DNA of 64,000 nucleotides. Source: Propionibacteriaceae bacterium (GTDB lineage: Bacteria > Actinomycetota > Actinomycetes > Propionibacteriales > Propionibacteriaceae). Position 1 is the stretch's first letter; every line of letters starts with the position of its first letter. Under the pieces are notes generated by a model that ran no database searches, had not been told where the DNA came from, and worked only from the letters and a program-made list of their open reading frames with translations. The position numbers and the translations under genes are program-made. This document shows, piece by piece, positions 34,574-43,068 of this stretch. The stretch covers positions 1-64,000 of the forward strand of contig JAISCA010000007.1 in assembly GCA_031265875.1 (NCBI GenBank), read 5' to 3'.

Positions 34574-36382
34574 ATGGCTCTGATCGCTGGAATCGACATC
34601 GGCAACGCCACCACCGAGGTGGCGCTGGCGGAGGTGGCTGGCACGACCCGCCGTTTCCTGACTTCGGCCCTGGTGCCGACCACGGGAATCAAAGGGACCC
34701 TGCAGAACACCCAAGGTATGTTCCAGTCGTTGACTCAGGCCCTGGAACGGGCCGGCCGGTCGCTGACAGATCTCACAGTCATCCGTATCAACGAGGCGGC
34801 GCCGGTGATCGGCGACGTCGCCATGGAGACGATCACGGAAACGGTCATCACGGAATCGACCATGATCGGCCACAACCCGTCGACTCCTGGTGGATTGGGC
34901 ATCGGGGTCGGGACGACGATCCACTTGGTGGATCTCGTCTCGGCCCCAGCCGATCGCCCGTACATCGTGGTGGCGGACCGATCGCACGACTACGCCGCCG
35001 TGGCCGAGGCCATCAACCTGGCCAACGGCCGCTTGACGGTCACCGGCGCCATCTTGCAAAGCGACGACGGCGTGCTGGTGCACAACCGTCTGCGGCGCAA
35101 GATTCCGATCGTGGACGAGGTCTCCTTGGTCGAGAAGGTGCCGATCGGCATGTTGGCGGCCATCGAGGTGGCCGAAGCCGGCCGTATCATCGAGACCCTG
35201 TCCAATCCCTTCGGCATCGCCACCTTGTTCGAACTCAGTTCGGACGAGACCAAGTCGGTCGTGCCGATGGCCCGGGCCTTGGTCGGCAACCGCTCGGCGG
35301 TCGTCATCAAGACGCCCAAGGGCGACGTCACCGAACGTCACATCCCGGCCGGTTCGCTCCGTTTCATCGGCGAGCAACGTTCGGTCGAAGTCGACGTCGA
35401 GCGCGGCGCCGAGGAGATCATGCGGGCCGGCGCGACGGTCGGCCCGGTCAACGACATCGTCGGCGAGCCGGGCACCAACGTCGGCGGCATGATGGAGAAG
35501 GTCCGGGTCGTGATGGGCAACCTGACCGATCGCGATCCCAAGCAGATCCAAGTGACCGACCTCTTGGCGGTCGACACCCTGGTGCCCCAGAAGGTCATCG
35601 GCGGCTTGGCCGAGGAGTTCTCACTCGAGGGCGCCGTCGGCATCGCCGCCATGGTGCGGGCGGACAAGCTCCAGATGGAGCGGGTGGCCTCTCAGATGAC
35701 AGCCGAGCTGACCATCCCGGTCCAGGTCGGCGGCGTCGAGGCCGACATGGCCATTCGCGGCGCCCTGACCACACCGGGCACCTCGGCCCCCATCGCCATC
35801 TTGGACATGGGGGCCGGTTCGACTGACGCCTCGATCCTGCGCGGCAACGGGCAGGGCCGGTCCATCCATCTGGCCGGGGCCGGCAACATGGTGACCTTGT
35901 TGATCCAATCCGAGCTAGGGCTGGACGACTTCGAGCTGGCGGAGAACATCAAGCGTTATCCCCTGGCCAAGGTCGAGACCTTGTTCAACATCCGGCACGA
36001 GGACGGTTCGGTCCAATTCTTCGACCAGCCGCTCAAGCCGCACCTGTTCGCCCGGGTCGTCGTGATGCACCCGGAGTCGATGATCCCGCTACCGCTGAAA
36101 CAGCCCATGGAAGTGATCCGGCAGATCCGGGTGCGGGCCAAGGAGCGGGTCTTCGTCACCAACGCCCTGCGCGCCTTGCGCGCGGTCAGTCCGACCCAGA
36201 ACGTGCGCGACATCGAGTTCGTGGTCCTGGTCGGCGGCTCGGCTCTCGACTTCGAGATCCCGCAGCTGGTGACCCGGGCTTTGGGTGAGTTCCGGGTGGT
36301 GGCCGGACGGGCCAACATCAGAGGCACCGAAGGTCCCCGTAACGCCGTCGCCACCGGCCTGGTCTTGTCCTGGGAAGGCTGA
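34574..36382 (+). CDS. pduG: diol dehydratase reactivase, large subunit
   Basis: A 602-residue ATP-dependent reactivating factor. The actin-like ATPase core shows MALIAGIDIGNATTEVALAEV at the start, a swiveling-domain segment VPTTGIKGTLQN, and LDMGAGSTDASILRG (about residue 412) with VVLVGGSALDFEIPQLV near the end. It exchanges inactivated cobalamin from the dehydratase for fresh adenosylcobalamin, working with PduH. The length is normal. A weak ribosome-binding site (GGAAGAG) is some distance upstream of the ATG. Confidence 0.95.
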   Translation: MALIAGIDIGNATTEVALAEVAGTTRRFLTSALVPTTGIKGTLQNTQGMFQSLTQALERAGRSLTDLTVIRINEAAPVIGDVAMETITETVITESTMIGHNPSTPGGLGIGVGTTIHLVDLVSAPADRPYIVVADRSHDYAAVAEAINLANGRLTVTGAILQSDDGVLVHNRLRRKIPIVDEVSLVEKVPIGMLAAIEVAEAGRIIETLSNPFGIATLFELSSDETKSVVPMARALVGNRSAVVIKTPKGDVTERHIPAGSLRFIGEQRSVEVDVERGAEEIMRAGATVGPVNDIVGEPGTNVGGMMEKVRVVMGNLTDRDPKQIQVTDLLAVDTLVPQKVIGGLAEEFSLEGAVGIAAMVRADKLQMERVASQMTAELTIPVQVGGVEADMAIRGALTTPGTSAPIAILDMGAGSTDASILRGNGQGRSIHLAGAGNMVTLLIQSELGLDDFELAENIKRYPLAKVETLFNIRHEDGSVQFFDQPLKPHLFARVVVMHPESMIPLPLKQPMEVIRQIRVRAKERVFVTNALRALRAVSPTQNVRDIEFVVLVGGSALDFEIPQLVTRALGEFRVVAGRANIRGTEGPRNAVATGLVLSWEG

Positions 36383-36390
36383 GGCGGGTC

Positions 36391-36810
36391 ATGGCGAAGG
36401 ACATTTTGGTCGAGGTCCAGGTGCCACACCTGGTCGACACCAAGCTGCCGGCGGTCGAGGTCTACGTCCACGACCGCGTCGGCGACCACCAACTGACGGA
36501 GATCCTGCTCGGCGTCGAAGAGGAGTCCATCCCCTACGTCGTGAGCCAGCGGGCCGAGTCGAATCCTTTGGAGCTGGCCCAGAAAGCGGCCATCGTCTCC
36601 CGCTTGGGGGTCGGCATCGGCGTCACCGTGGACGACGTCGTCATCACCACCGAGAAACTGCCGGTCGACCAGCCCTACATCACGGGTCAGTTGAACCGCA
36701 ACCACGCCGTCGACCGGGCCTTGGGCCAGGCCGCGGCCCGTATCGTCAAGCGAATGCCGCTGACTGGTCCCAGCGGCGAATCGATCCTCTTCGCGCCCAC
36801 CGGCGCCTGA
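36391..36810 (+). CDS. pduH: diol dehydratase reactivase, small subunit
   Basis: A 139-residue protein similar to the dehydratase beta-like subunit of the reactivase. It contains PAVEVYVHDRVGDHQLTEILLGVEEESIPY, the glycine-rich IVSRLGVGIGVTVDDVVITTEKLP, and QPYITGQLNRNHAVDRALGQAAARIVKRMPL. It forms a heterotetramer with PduG. It starts nine bases after pduG, and TGAGGCGGG may serve as ribosome-binding site. Confidence 0.92.
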   Translation: MAKDILVEVQVPHLVDTKLPAVEVYVHDRVGDHQLTEILLGVEEESIPYVVSQRAESNPLELAQKAAIVSRLGVGIGVTVDDVVITTEKLPVDQPYITGQLNRNHAVDRALGQAAARIVKRMPLTGPSGESILFAPTGA

Positions 36811-36828
36811 GATCTGAGAGGACAGACC

Positions 36829-37488
36829 ATGCTCAAACAGTGTTTGGGAACCATCGAGGTGATCGGTTTGACGGCCGCTCTGGAGGCCGCTGACACGGCT
36901 TGCAAGGCCGCCGACGTCACCCTGCTGGGTTATGAGGCGACCGATGGCATGGGCATGGTGGCCGTCAAAGTGCTCGGCCAAGTCGGCGCCGTCAAGGCCG
37001 CCATCGACGCCGCCCGCTTCGCCGCCGGGAAAGTCAACAAGGTGGTCGCGACCTCGGTCATACCGCGCCCCAACGAGCAGATCGAGCCGGTCGTGCGAAC
37101 GGCTGTGACCGTCGGGCAGGGCGCCCCGACCTCGGTCGATCCGAACGATCCCGGCTCCAAGCCGGCTTCCATCGGCCGCTTCCGGCCGCCCGCCTCGGCT
37201 CCGGCCGCGGTCGCTCGGCCCGCTCCGGCCACCCCGGCCGCTCCGGCCGCACCGGCCGTAGTCGCTCCGCCAGTGGTGGAAGCCCCGGCTGTGGCCAAGC
37301 CTTCCAGCAAGGCCGTCACCTTGGAGCCCGCCCCTGAGCCGGCTCCGCCGTCGGCCCCAGCCCCAGCCCCGGCTGCGGACGCGCCCGAGCCGACCAAGCC
37401 GGCCCGCCCGCCCAAGGGAGGGTCCAAGCCCACCAAGCCGGCCAGCCTCAAACCGGTCGAGCCCGAGGACAAGCCCGGGTCCAAGTGA
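36829..37488 (+). CDS. pduK: PduK-like shell protein with long Pro/Ala tail
   Basis: A 219-residue protein. Residues 1-90 are a BMC-H domain (LGTIEVIGLTAALEAADTACKAADVTLLGYEATDGMGMVAVKVLGQVGAVKAAID). The remaining ~125 residues are a disordered, Pro/Ala-rich, then Lys-rich tail (APATPAAPAAPAVVAPP; GGSKPTKPASLKPVEP). Salmonella PduK also has a C-terminal extension, but that one carries cysteines for an Fe-S cluster; no cysteine is present in this tail. Gene order (H-K-J) supports the PduK name. The tail may project from the shell. GAGAGGA precedes the ATG. Confidence 0.85.
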   Translation: MLKQCLGTIEVIGLTAALEAADTACKAADVTLLGYEATDGMGMVAVKVLGQVGAVKAAIDAARFAAGKVNKVVATSVIPRPNEQIEPVVRTAVTVGQGAPTSVDPNDPGSKPASIGRFRPPASAPAAVARPAPATPAAPAAPAVVAPPVVEAPAVAKPSSKAVTLEPAPEPAPPSAPAPAPAADAPEPTKPARPPKGGSKPTKPASLKPVEPEDKPGSK

Positions 37489-37518
37489 TAGACCCAGCAT
37501 CTTTGACAGGAGTCAACC

Positions 37519-37794
37519 ATGAGTGAATCACTCGGCTTGATCGAGACCAACGGTTACGTCGGCGCCGTCGAGGCGGCTGACGCCATGACCAAGTCTGCCA
37601 ATGTCACCTTGACGGGTTACGTCAAGGTCGGCGCCGGCCTGGTCACCGTCTGCGTGCGGGGTGACGTCGGGGCCGTCAAGGCGGCCGTCGACGCCGGGGC
37701 CGTGGCGGCCCGGGCGGCCGGCGAGGAGGTCGCCTCCTGCCATGTCATCCCGAGGCCGCACGCCTCCATCGAGCAACTCTTACCCCGCCTCTGA
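37519..37794 (+). CDS. pduJ: microcompartment hexameric shell protein PduJ
   Basis: A 91-residue BMC-H protein ([69 protein letters not shown]). It is paralogous to PduA, with a Gly-Ala-Gly pore loop rather than Gly-Ser-Gly. PduJ is typically one of the most abundant facet proteins. ACAGGAG stands ten bases before the ATG. Confidence 0.94.
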   Translation: MSESLGLIETNGYVGAVEAADAMTKSANVTLTGYVKVGAGLVTVCVRGDVGAVKAAVDAGAVAARAAGEEVASCHVIPRPHASIEQLLPRL

Positions 37795-37824
37795 GCGGGC
37801 CGACCCAGCGACAGACGGCCAGTC

Positions 37825-38472
37825 ATGGACCCTTCGGCTAAGGAACGGATGATCGAGCAGATCATCCAACAGGTGATCGCCCGCTTGGTGCCGGCCCTCG
37901 ACCCCAACGCGGTCGTCATCGGCGTCTCCAATCGGCACGTCCACCTCAGCCAGGCCGACCTCATGACCTTGTTCGGCCTGACCGAGATGCCGGTCTTCCG
38001 GCCGGTGCGGCAGCCCGGCGAGTTCGCGGCCGATCTCAAAGTCGATCTGTACGGGCCCAAGGCCTCGTTCAAGGACGTCCGCGTGATGGGGCCCTGCCGG
38101 GCCCAGTCGCAGGCCGAGCTGAGCAAGACCGACTGCCGGGCCTTGGGCTTGCAGGCGCCGATCGTGCAATCCGGTCACCTCGAGCGGGCCGCTCCGATCG
38201 AGATCGCCGGCCCTAAGGGGCGGATCGAGTTGGAGCGCGCCGCCTTGGTGGCGGCCCGGCACATCCACATGGGTCCCAGCCACGCCGAGGCCTGGGGCTT
38301 GCGCGACCAGGACACCGTCAAGGTCCGCTTCGGCGGTGTCAGAGGCGGTGTCATGGACAACTTCATCATCCGGGTCAAAGAGGCCTGGGCGCCGGAGATC
38401 CACCTCGACATCGACGAGGCCAACGCCCTCGACGTGGCCTCGGGCGACTTCGGCGCCATGGTGCTCGATTGA
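37825..38472 (+). CDS. pduL: phosphate propanoyltransferase PduL
   Basis: A 215-residue phosphotransacylase. The N-terminal helix SAKERMIEQIIQQVIARLV is a likely encapsulation peptide. The catalytic domain contains VIGVSNRHVHLSQADL with the metal-binding His pair, TDCRALGLQAPI and ALVAARHIHMGPSHAEAWGL with the third and fourth His. It converts propionyl-CoA and phosphate to propionyl phosphate and free CoA, recycling CoA inside the compartment. It follows pduJ by 30 bases. Confidence 0.94.
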   Translation: MDPSAKERMIEQIIQQVIARLVPALDPNAVVIGVSNRHVHLSQADLMTLFGLTEMPVFRPVRQPGEFAADLKVDLYGPKASFKDVRVMGPCRAQSQAELSKTDCRALGLQAPIVQSGHLERAAPIEIAGPKGRIELERAALVAARHIHMGPSHAEAWGLRDQDTVKVRFGGVRGGVMDNFIIRVKEAWAPEIHLDIDEANALDVASGDFGAMVLD

Positions 38473-38547
38473 CCGATCGACCCACCGTCCACATCCGTAT
38501 CCGTATCTATCGACCGGCCCGCGCTACCCCAGAGAGGAGGTGGTCCG

Positions 38548-39465
38548 ATGCGAACCAACCAGGTTTTAGGCGATGACGCCGCCGACGGCGGCGCCACGAC
38601 GGCGCGGCAAATCGGCGAGCGACGTATTCGCCGGTTCGCGGCCCAAGTCCGGGACGGCGCAGTGGCTCCAGCCTCGGGCGACCTCCGCCTGGGCGTGGAC
38701 CTGGGCACGGCCAACATCGTCTTGGCCGTGGTGGATGCCGCCGGCGAGCCGGTGGCGGGGGCTTGGGAGCACTCCAGCGTGGTGCGCGACGGCATCGTGG
38801 TGGACTACCTCGGCGCCTCCAGGGCCGTCCGTTCCCTCTTGACCCAGGTCGAGGGCCGGCTCCAGCGCCGCTTCAGCCAGGCTTCCCTGTCCGTTCCGCC
38901 GGGGGTGTCCGAGGGCACGGTGCAGGTCTTCTTGAACGTCGTCAAGGCCGCCAACCTGGACCCGGACGAGGTGGTCGACGAACCGGTGGCGGCGGCCCGG
39001 GTCCTCGGCATGACCGACGGCTGTGTCATCGACATCGGCCACGGCACCACCGGCGTCTCGATCCTGGAGGCGGGCCGGGTGGTCAAGTCCATCGACGAGG
39101 CCACCGGCGGCCACCACATGACCTTGGTCCTGGCTGGAGCGATGGGGATCGATTACGACACGGCCGAGCGGATCAAACAAGACCCGGCCCGGGCCGACGA
39201 GGTCTTCGGCGTCATCCGGCCCACCCTGATGAAGATGGCCAGCATCGCCGAGCGGGCGCTGAGCGGTTTCCAGCCGCCGGTGGTCTACCTGGTGGGCGGG
39301 GCCAGCTCCTTCGACGGCGCCATCGGCTTGTTCAGCGACCGCCTAGGCCAGGCCGTGGTGCGGCCGGCCGAACCGATGTTCGTGACTCCTCTCGGCGTGC
39401 CCATGATCGCGCCCGCAGCGGAGTCGTCCACCTGTTCCACCCAACCTGAGGGGGGGAAATTATGA
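38548..39465 (+). CDS. eutJ: EutJ-type actin-like chaperone
   Basis: A 305-residue ATPase of the EutJ/Hsp70-actin superfamily. Phosphate-binding motifs: LRLGVDLGTANIVLAVVD (about residue 47) and DGCVIDIGHGTTGVSILEAGRV, plus VYLVGGASSFDGAIGLF near the C-terminus. EutJ is thought to act as a chaperone or reactivase for microcompartment enzymes. It occupies the slot between pduL and the pduM position, as in lactobacillus-type pdu operons. GAGAGGAGG gives a very strong ribosome-binding site. Its end overlaps the next gene by four bases. Confidence 0.88.
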   Translation: MRTNQVLGDDAADGGATTARQIGERRIRRFAAQVRDGAVAPASGDLRLGVDLGTANIVLAVVDAAGEPVAGAWEHSSVVRDGIVVDYLGASRAVRSLLTQVEGRLQRRFSQASLSVPPGVSEGTVQVFLNVVKAANLDPDEVVDEPVAAARVLGMTDGCVIDIGHGTTGVSILEAGRVVKSIDEATGGHHMTLVLAGAMGIDYDTAERIKQDPARADEVFGVIRPTLMKMASIAERALSGFQPPVVYLVGGASSFDGAIGLFSDRLGQAVVRPAEPMFVTPLGVPMIAPAAESSTCSTQPEGGKL

Positions 39466-40271
39466 ACGAGGCCCAAATCAGAGCCTTGATCGCCCAAGTC
39501 GTGGCCGAATTGCTGGAGCGCCAGCGGGCCAAGCGGGTGATGGTGCTGTGGTCCGGCGCCATGCTGGGGTGCGGCCAGGCGGCCGAGTCCTTGACCCGGT
39601 TGAGCGCGTTGGGGTTGTCTTTGGATTACGTCCAGACGCCCAGCTCGAAGCGTCTGCACTCGGCTGAGCGGCTGGCCCAGATCGGTATGACCGAGGCCAC
39701 CGGCCACTTCGTGCTGGACCACGATCTGCTGGTGCTGCCCACCATGACGGTCAACCTGACGGCCAAGGCGGCCACCGGCGTGGCCGACTGCCTGGGCTCC
39801 AACGTCATCGCCGACTTCATTCAGACCGGCAAACCGGTCATCGCCAGTCGTACCGGCGTCGATCCGAAGACCGCCGCCAAGCGGTCGATCTATCCCCACA
39901 TGCCGTCGGCCTACGCCGAGGTCCTGTCCGCCCACGTCAACCGCTTGGCTGACTTCGGCGTGGTCTGGGCCGAGGCCGACCGACTCGACCAGGCCGTTCT
40001 GGCCACCCCGGTGGGAGGCGCGGCGGACTGCTGCGGCCCGTCCGAGGCGGCCGAGGCCGACTGCTGCCCGGCCACCCCGGACAGCCCCTCGTCACCAGTC
40101 GGCCCCTCCGTCGCCGGTCTGGTGACCTGTGGCCTCAACCTGATCAGCCACGTCGTCATCGCGCCCTTGGCCGACGGCACGCTGTTGCAGGTCAAACCGG
40201 GCGCCATCGTGACGGCTCAGGCCGCCGACGCCGCCGACGCCCGTTCGATCAAGATCGTCAGGAAGGTGTGA
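39462..40271 (+). CDS. flavoprotein-like protein in the pduM position
   Basis: A 269-residue protein. The N-terminal helix NEAQIRALIAQVVAELLERQ looks like an encapsulation peptide. The next ~150 residues resemble the Rossmann-like flavoprotein (HFCD) fold: KRVMVLWSGAMLGCGQAAESL, DLLVLPTMTVNLTAKAATGVADCLGSNVIADFIQTGKPVIAS. A cysteine-rich linker follows (ADCCGPSEAAEADCCPATPD), then a short C-terminal domain. It sits between eutJ and pduN, where pduM lies in related operons, but I do not see clear PduM identity. A role in cofactor handling or electron transfer inside the shell is possible. Confidence 0.72.
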   Translation: MNEAQIRALIAQVVAELLERQRAKRVMVLWSGAMLGCGQAAESLTRLSALGLSLDYVQTPSSKRLHSAERLAQIGMTEATGHFVLDHDLLVLPTMTVNLTAKAATGVADCLGSNVIADFIQTGKPVIASRTGVDPKTAAKRSIYPHMPSAYAEVLSAHVNRLADFGVVWAEADRLDQAVLATPVGGAADCCGPSEAAEADCCPATPDSPSSPVGPSVAGLVTCGLNLISHVVIAPLADGTLLQVKPGAIVTAQAADAADARSIKIVRKV

Positions 40272-40272
40272 G

Positions 40273-40551
40273 ATGTTTCTGGCCAAGGTACGCGGCACGG
40301 TGGTGTCGACCAGCAAGGACGCCCGGTTGGTCGGGTGCAAGTTGCTGGTGACCCAGCGTCTCGGCATCGACGGTGAGTTCGTGGGCCAGCCCGAGGTCTC
40401 GATCGACACCGTCGGGGCCGGCGTCGGTGAGACCGTCATCATCACCAAGGGTTCCTCGGCCCGCTACGCCTCCAACAACCCCAACGCCGCTAGCAGTCCG
40501 ATCGACGCCACCATCGTCGGCATCGTCGACCAGATCGAGATCGAGCGCTGA
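40273..40551 (+). CDS. pduN: microcompartment vertex protein PduN (EutN/CcmL family)
   Basis: A 92-residue pentameric BMC-P protein. It has MFLAKVRGTVVSTSKDARLVGCKLLVTQ and SIDTVGAGVGETVIITKGSSARYA, the conserved oligonucleotide-binding-like beta-barrel signature. Pentamers cap the vertices of the shell. It is one base after the previous stop and is followed by pduO after two bases, so translation is coupled. Confidence 0.93.
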   Translation: MFLAKVRGTVVSTSKDARLVGCKLLVTQRLGIDGEFVGQPEVSIDTVGAGVGETVIITKGSSARYASNNPNAASSPIDATIVGIVDQIEIER

Positions 40552-40553
40552 CC

Positions 40554-41600
40554 GTGCCCGCCATCTACACCCGCTCCGGAGACGCCGGCCAGACTGGTCT
40601 GTTCGGCGGCTCCCGGGTGCCCAAGCAGTCTGACATCGTCGAGGCCTACGGCTCGGTCGATGAGATGAACAGCGCCATCGGAGCGGCCAAGGTGGCTTGC
40701 ACAGTCGAGCCTTACAAGTCGGTCCTGGATCAGATTCAGCGCCGTCTGCACATTCTGGCCGCCGAGGTGGCCAGCGACGAGGCCGGCCGGGCCAAGCTGG
40801 AGCGCACCATCGACCAGGCCGACATCGAGGGCTTGGAGAAATTGATCGACGACTGCGTCGCTATCACCGGGCCGATGCGCCAATTCACGGTGCCGGGGCA
40901 CGACGAGGCCTCGGTCCGGCTGCACCAGGCCCGGACGGTGGCCCGCCGGGCCGAGCGTCGTATTCTGACCGCCGCCGAGTCGACGCCGATCCGCCCGGAG
41001 ATCGTCAAGTACGTCAACCGGCTGTCCGACGCTCTCTTCGCCATCGCCCGGGTCGGCGAGGTGGCGGTGGAGCGGGACCAGCTGGAAGCCACCGTGCGTC
41101 AGATCGTGGCCGAGGCCATGGGTCAGGCCGCCCCGGTCGATCCAGCCGGTCCGGCCCGCCCGGCTCCGGCCGGAGGGCCGTACGAGGTGGCCGGCTTCGA
41201 CCTGGCGGCCTGCAAGCGGGCGGCCGAGGCGGCCGAGCGCAAGGGAGCCGCCATGGGCCTGCCGATCGTCTTCGCCGCCGTCGACGCCGGCGGCAATCTG
41301 GTGCTGCTGCACCGTATGGCGGACTCGTTGCTGGCTAGCATCGAGATCGCAGTCAACAAAGCCTTCACCGCCGTCAGCTTGAAGCTGCCGACCGGTGAGC
41401 TGTCCCCGGCCGCCGGTCCGGATGGACCCCTGGCCGGGTTGGGCCACTCCCACCAGGGCCGTATCGTCCTCTTCGGCGGCGGCCTGCCCTTGTTCACCGA
41501 CGGCTCTGTGGTCGGCGGCATCGGCGTCTCGGGAGGCACTGTGGAAGAGGACCTGGCCGTCGTGGCCTGTGCCCTTCAGGCGATTCAAGAGGAGAGATGA
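40554..41600 (+). CDS. pduO: cob(I)alamin adenosyltransferase PduO with GlcG/HbpS-like domain
   Basis: A 348-residue two-domain protein. The N-terminal PduO-type ATP:cobalamin adenosyltransferase (about residues 1-190) shows YTRSGDAGQTGLFGG, EAYGSVDEMNSAIG and VNRLSDALFAIAR. A Pro-rich linker leads to a C-terminal GlcG/DUF336 domain (CKRAAEAAERKGAAMGLPIVFAAVDAGGNLVLLHRMADSLLASIEIA), which binds haem in relatives. It regenerates adenosylcobalamin for PduCDE. GTG start. It has no encapsulation-type helix. Confidence 0.94.
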   Translation: MPAIYTRSGDAGQTGLFGGSRVPKQSDIVEAYGSVDEMNSAIGAAKVACTVEPYKSVLDQIQRRLHILAAEVASDEAGRAKLERTIDQADIEGLEKLIDDCVAITGPMRQFTVPGHDEASVRLHQARTVARRAERRILTAAESTPIRPEIVKYVNRLSDALFAIARVGEVAVERDQLEATVRQIVAEAMGQAAPVDPAGPARPAPAGGPYEVAGFDLAACKRAAEAAERKGAAMGLPIVFAAVDAGGNLVLLHRMADSLLASIEIAVNKAFTAVSLKLPTGELSPAAGPDGPLAGLGHSHQGRIVLFGGGLPLFTDGSVVGGIGVSGGTVEEDLAVVACALQAIQEER

Positions 41601-41602
41601 CC

Positions 41603-43015
41603 ATGACGATCAGCGCTGAACTGATCACCCAGGTGGTGCGTGAAGTGGTGCGCGAGGTGGCGTCGGCGACGCCCGCCTTGGCCACGCCGGTCAAAGAGGT
41701 CTGCGACGGGGTCTTCCCCGACATGAACTCCGCCATCGAGGCCGCCGACCAGGCCGCCCGTGAGTACCTCGGCCACTCCATGAAGGACCGGGCCAAGTAC
41801 GTCGCCGCCATCCGCGAGGCCGCCACCCGCCAGGAGAACCTGGAGTACATGGCCAAGGCCGCCGTCGAGGAGACCGGCATGGGCAATGTGCCGGACAAGA
41901 TCGCCAAGAACCGCTTCGCCGCCCTGCTCACCCCCGGCACCGAGGACATCGTGACCGAGGCTTTGTCAGGCGACGACGGCTTGACCACCATCGAGACCTC
42001 GCCCTTCGGCGTGATCGGGGCCATCACCCCGACCACCAACCCGTCCGAGACCATCATCAACAACTCCATCGGCATGCTGGCGGCCGGCAACGCCGTCGTC
42101 TTCTCGCCCCATCCCCGGGCCAAGCAGCTGTCGCTCTGGCTGGTGCGGGAGCTGAACGCCGCTCTGGCCGCCGCCGGCGCGCCCAAGAACCTCATCGTGA
42201 CGGTGTCCGAGCCGAGCGAGGAGAACACCAAGGCGATGATGGAGCACAAGCTGATCCGGATGCTGGTGGCGACCGGCGGTCCGGGCATCGTCCGGGCCGT
42301 CATGAGCACCGGCAAGAAGGCCATCGGGGCCGGGGCCGGCAACCCGCCGGTGGTGGTGGACCAGACCGCCGACCTCAAGAAGGCGGCCAAGTGCATCGTC
42401 GACGGGGCCACCTTCGACAACAACCTGCCCTGCACAGCGGAGAAAGAGGTCATCGCGGTCGGTTCGATCGCCGACCTGCTGCGCTTCCACATGATCAAAG
42501 AGGGCGCCTACGAGCTGCGCGAGCGGGCCCTGATCGACAAATTGCAAGCCCTGGTGATGGACGGCAAGCGGCCCAAGACCGAGTGGATCGGCAAGGACGC
42601 TTCTGTCATCTTGGCCGGCCTCGGCATCGAGGCTCCGGCCGGCACCCGCTTGATCATCATGGAGACCGAGTTCGAGCACCTCTTCGTGCAGAGCGAACTG
42701 ATGATGCCGATCCTGCCCATCGTGCGGGCCAAGGACGTCAACGAGGCCATCGACCTGGCTTACCAGGCCGAGCACGGCTTCCGGCACACCGCCATCATCC
42801 ACTCCCTCGATGTCAACGCCTTGACCCGTATGGGACGCAAGATGCAGACGACCATCTTCGTCAAGAACGGCCCGTCTTACGCCGGTATCGGTATTGGCGG
42901 TGAGGGGTACATCACGTTCACCATCGCCGGTCCGACCGGCGAAGGCCTGACCAGCGCACGGTCCTTCTGTCGCCGCCGGCGGTGCGTCCTGGCCGGGGGT
43001 TTGAACGTTAGATGA
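41603..43015 (+). CDS. pduP: CoA-acylating propionaldehyde dehydrogenase PduP
   Basis: A 470-residue aldehyde dehydrogenase. The N-terminal helix ISAELITQVVREVVREVAS is an encapsulation peptide. Catalytic elements: the Cys in FDNNLPCTAEKEVIAVG (about residue 276), the cofactor region FGVIGAITPTTNPSETIINNSIGMLAAGNAVVFSPHP and GIGGEGYITFTIAGPTGEGLT near the end. It oxidises propionaldehyde with CoA and NAD to propionyl-CoA. GAGGAGAG is six bases before ATG 41603; an in-frame ATG at 41597 is too close to it. It is the last gene of the operon, ahead of a strong hairpin. Confidence 0.95.
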   Translation: MTISAELITQVVREVVREVASATPALATPVKEVCDGVFPDMNSAIEAADQAAREYLGHSMKDRAKYVAAIREAATRQENLEYMAKAAVEETGMGNVPDKIAKNRFAALLTPGTEDIVTEALSGDDGLTTIETSPFGVIGAITPTTNPSETIINNSIGMLAAGNAVVFSPHPRAKQLSLWLVRELNAALAAAGAPKNLIVTVSEPSEENTKAMMEHKLIRMLVATGGPGIVRAVMSTGKKAIGAGAGNPPVVVDQTADLKKAAKCIVDGATFDNNLPCTAEKEVIAVGSIADLLRFHMIKEGAYELRERALIDKLQALVMDGKRPKTEWIGKDASVILAGLGIEAPAGTRLIIMETEFEHLFVQSELMMPILPIVRAKDVNEAIDLAYQAEHGFRHTAIIHSLDVNALTRMGRKMQTTIFVKNGPSYAGIGIGGEGYITFTIAGPTGEGLTSARSFCRRRRCVLAGGLNVR

Positions 43016-43025
43016 CCAACCTGAC

Positions 43026-43065
43026 CGACGTGGCCGGGGTCCCTTAGGGGGCCCCGGCCACGTCG
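43026..43065 (+). terminator. terminator hairpin of the pdu operon
   Basis: The 14-base arms CGACGTGGCCGGGG and CCCCGGCCACGTCG pair perfectly around a 12-base loop, beginning 11 bases after pduP. The T-run is short (GTTATAGG). Confidence 0.75.
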
Positions 43066-43068
43066 TTA

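Noticed and set aside
35956-37500. 514-codon minus-strand frame opposite pduG-pduK
   Set aside because: It crosses several well-supported genes on the other strand and shows only Gly/Arg-rich shadow composition.
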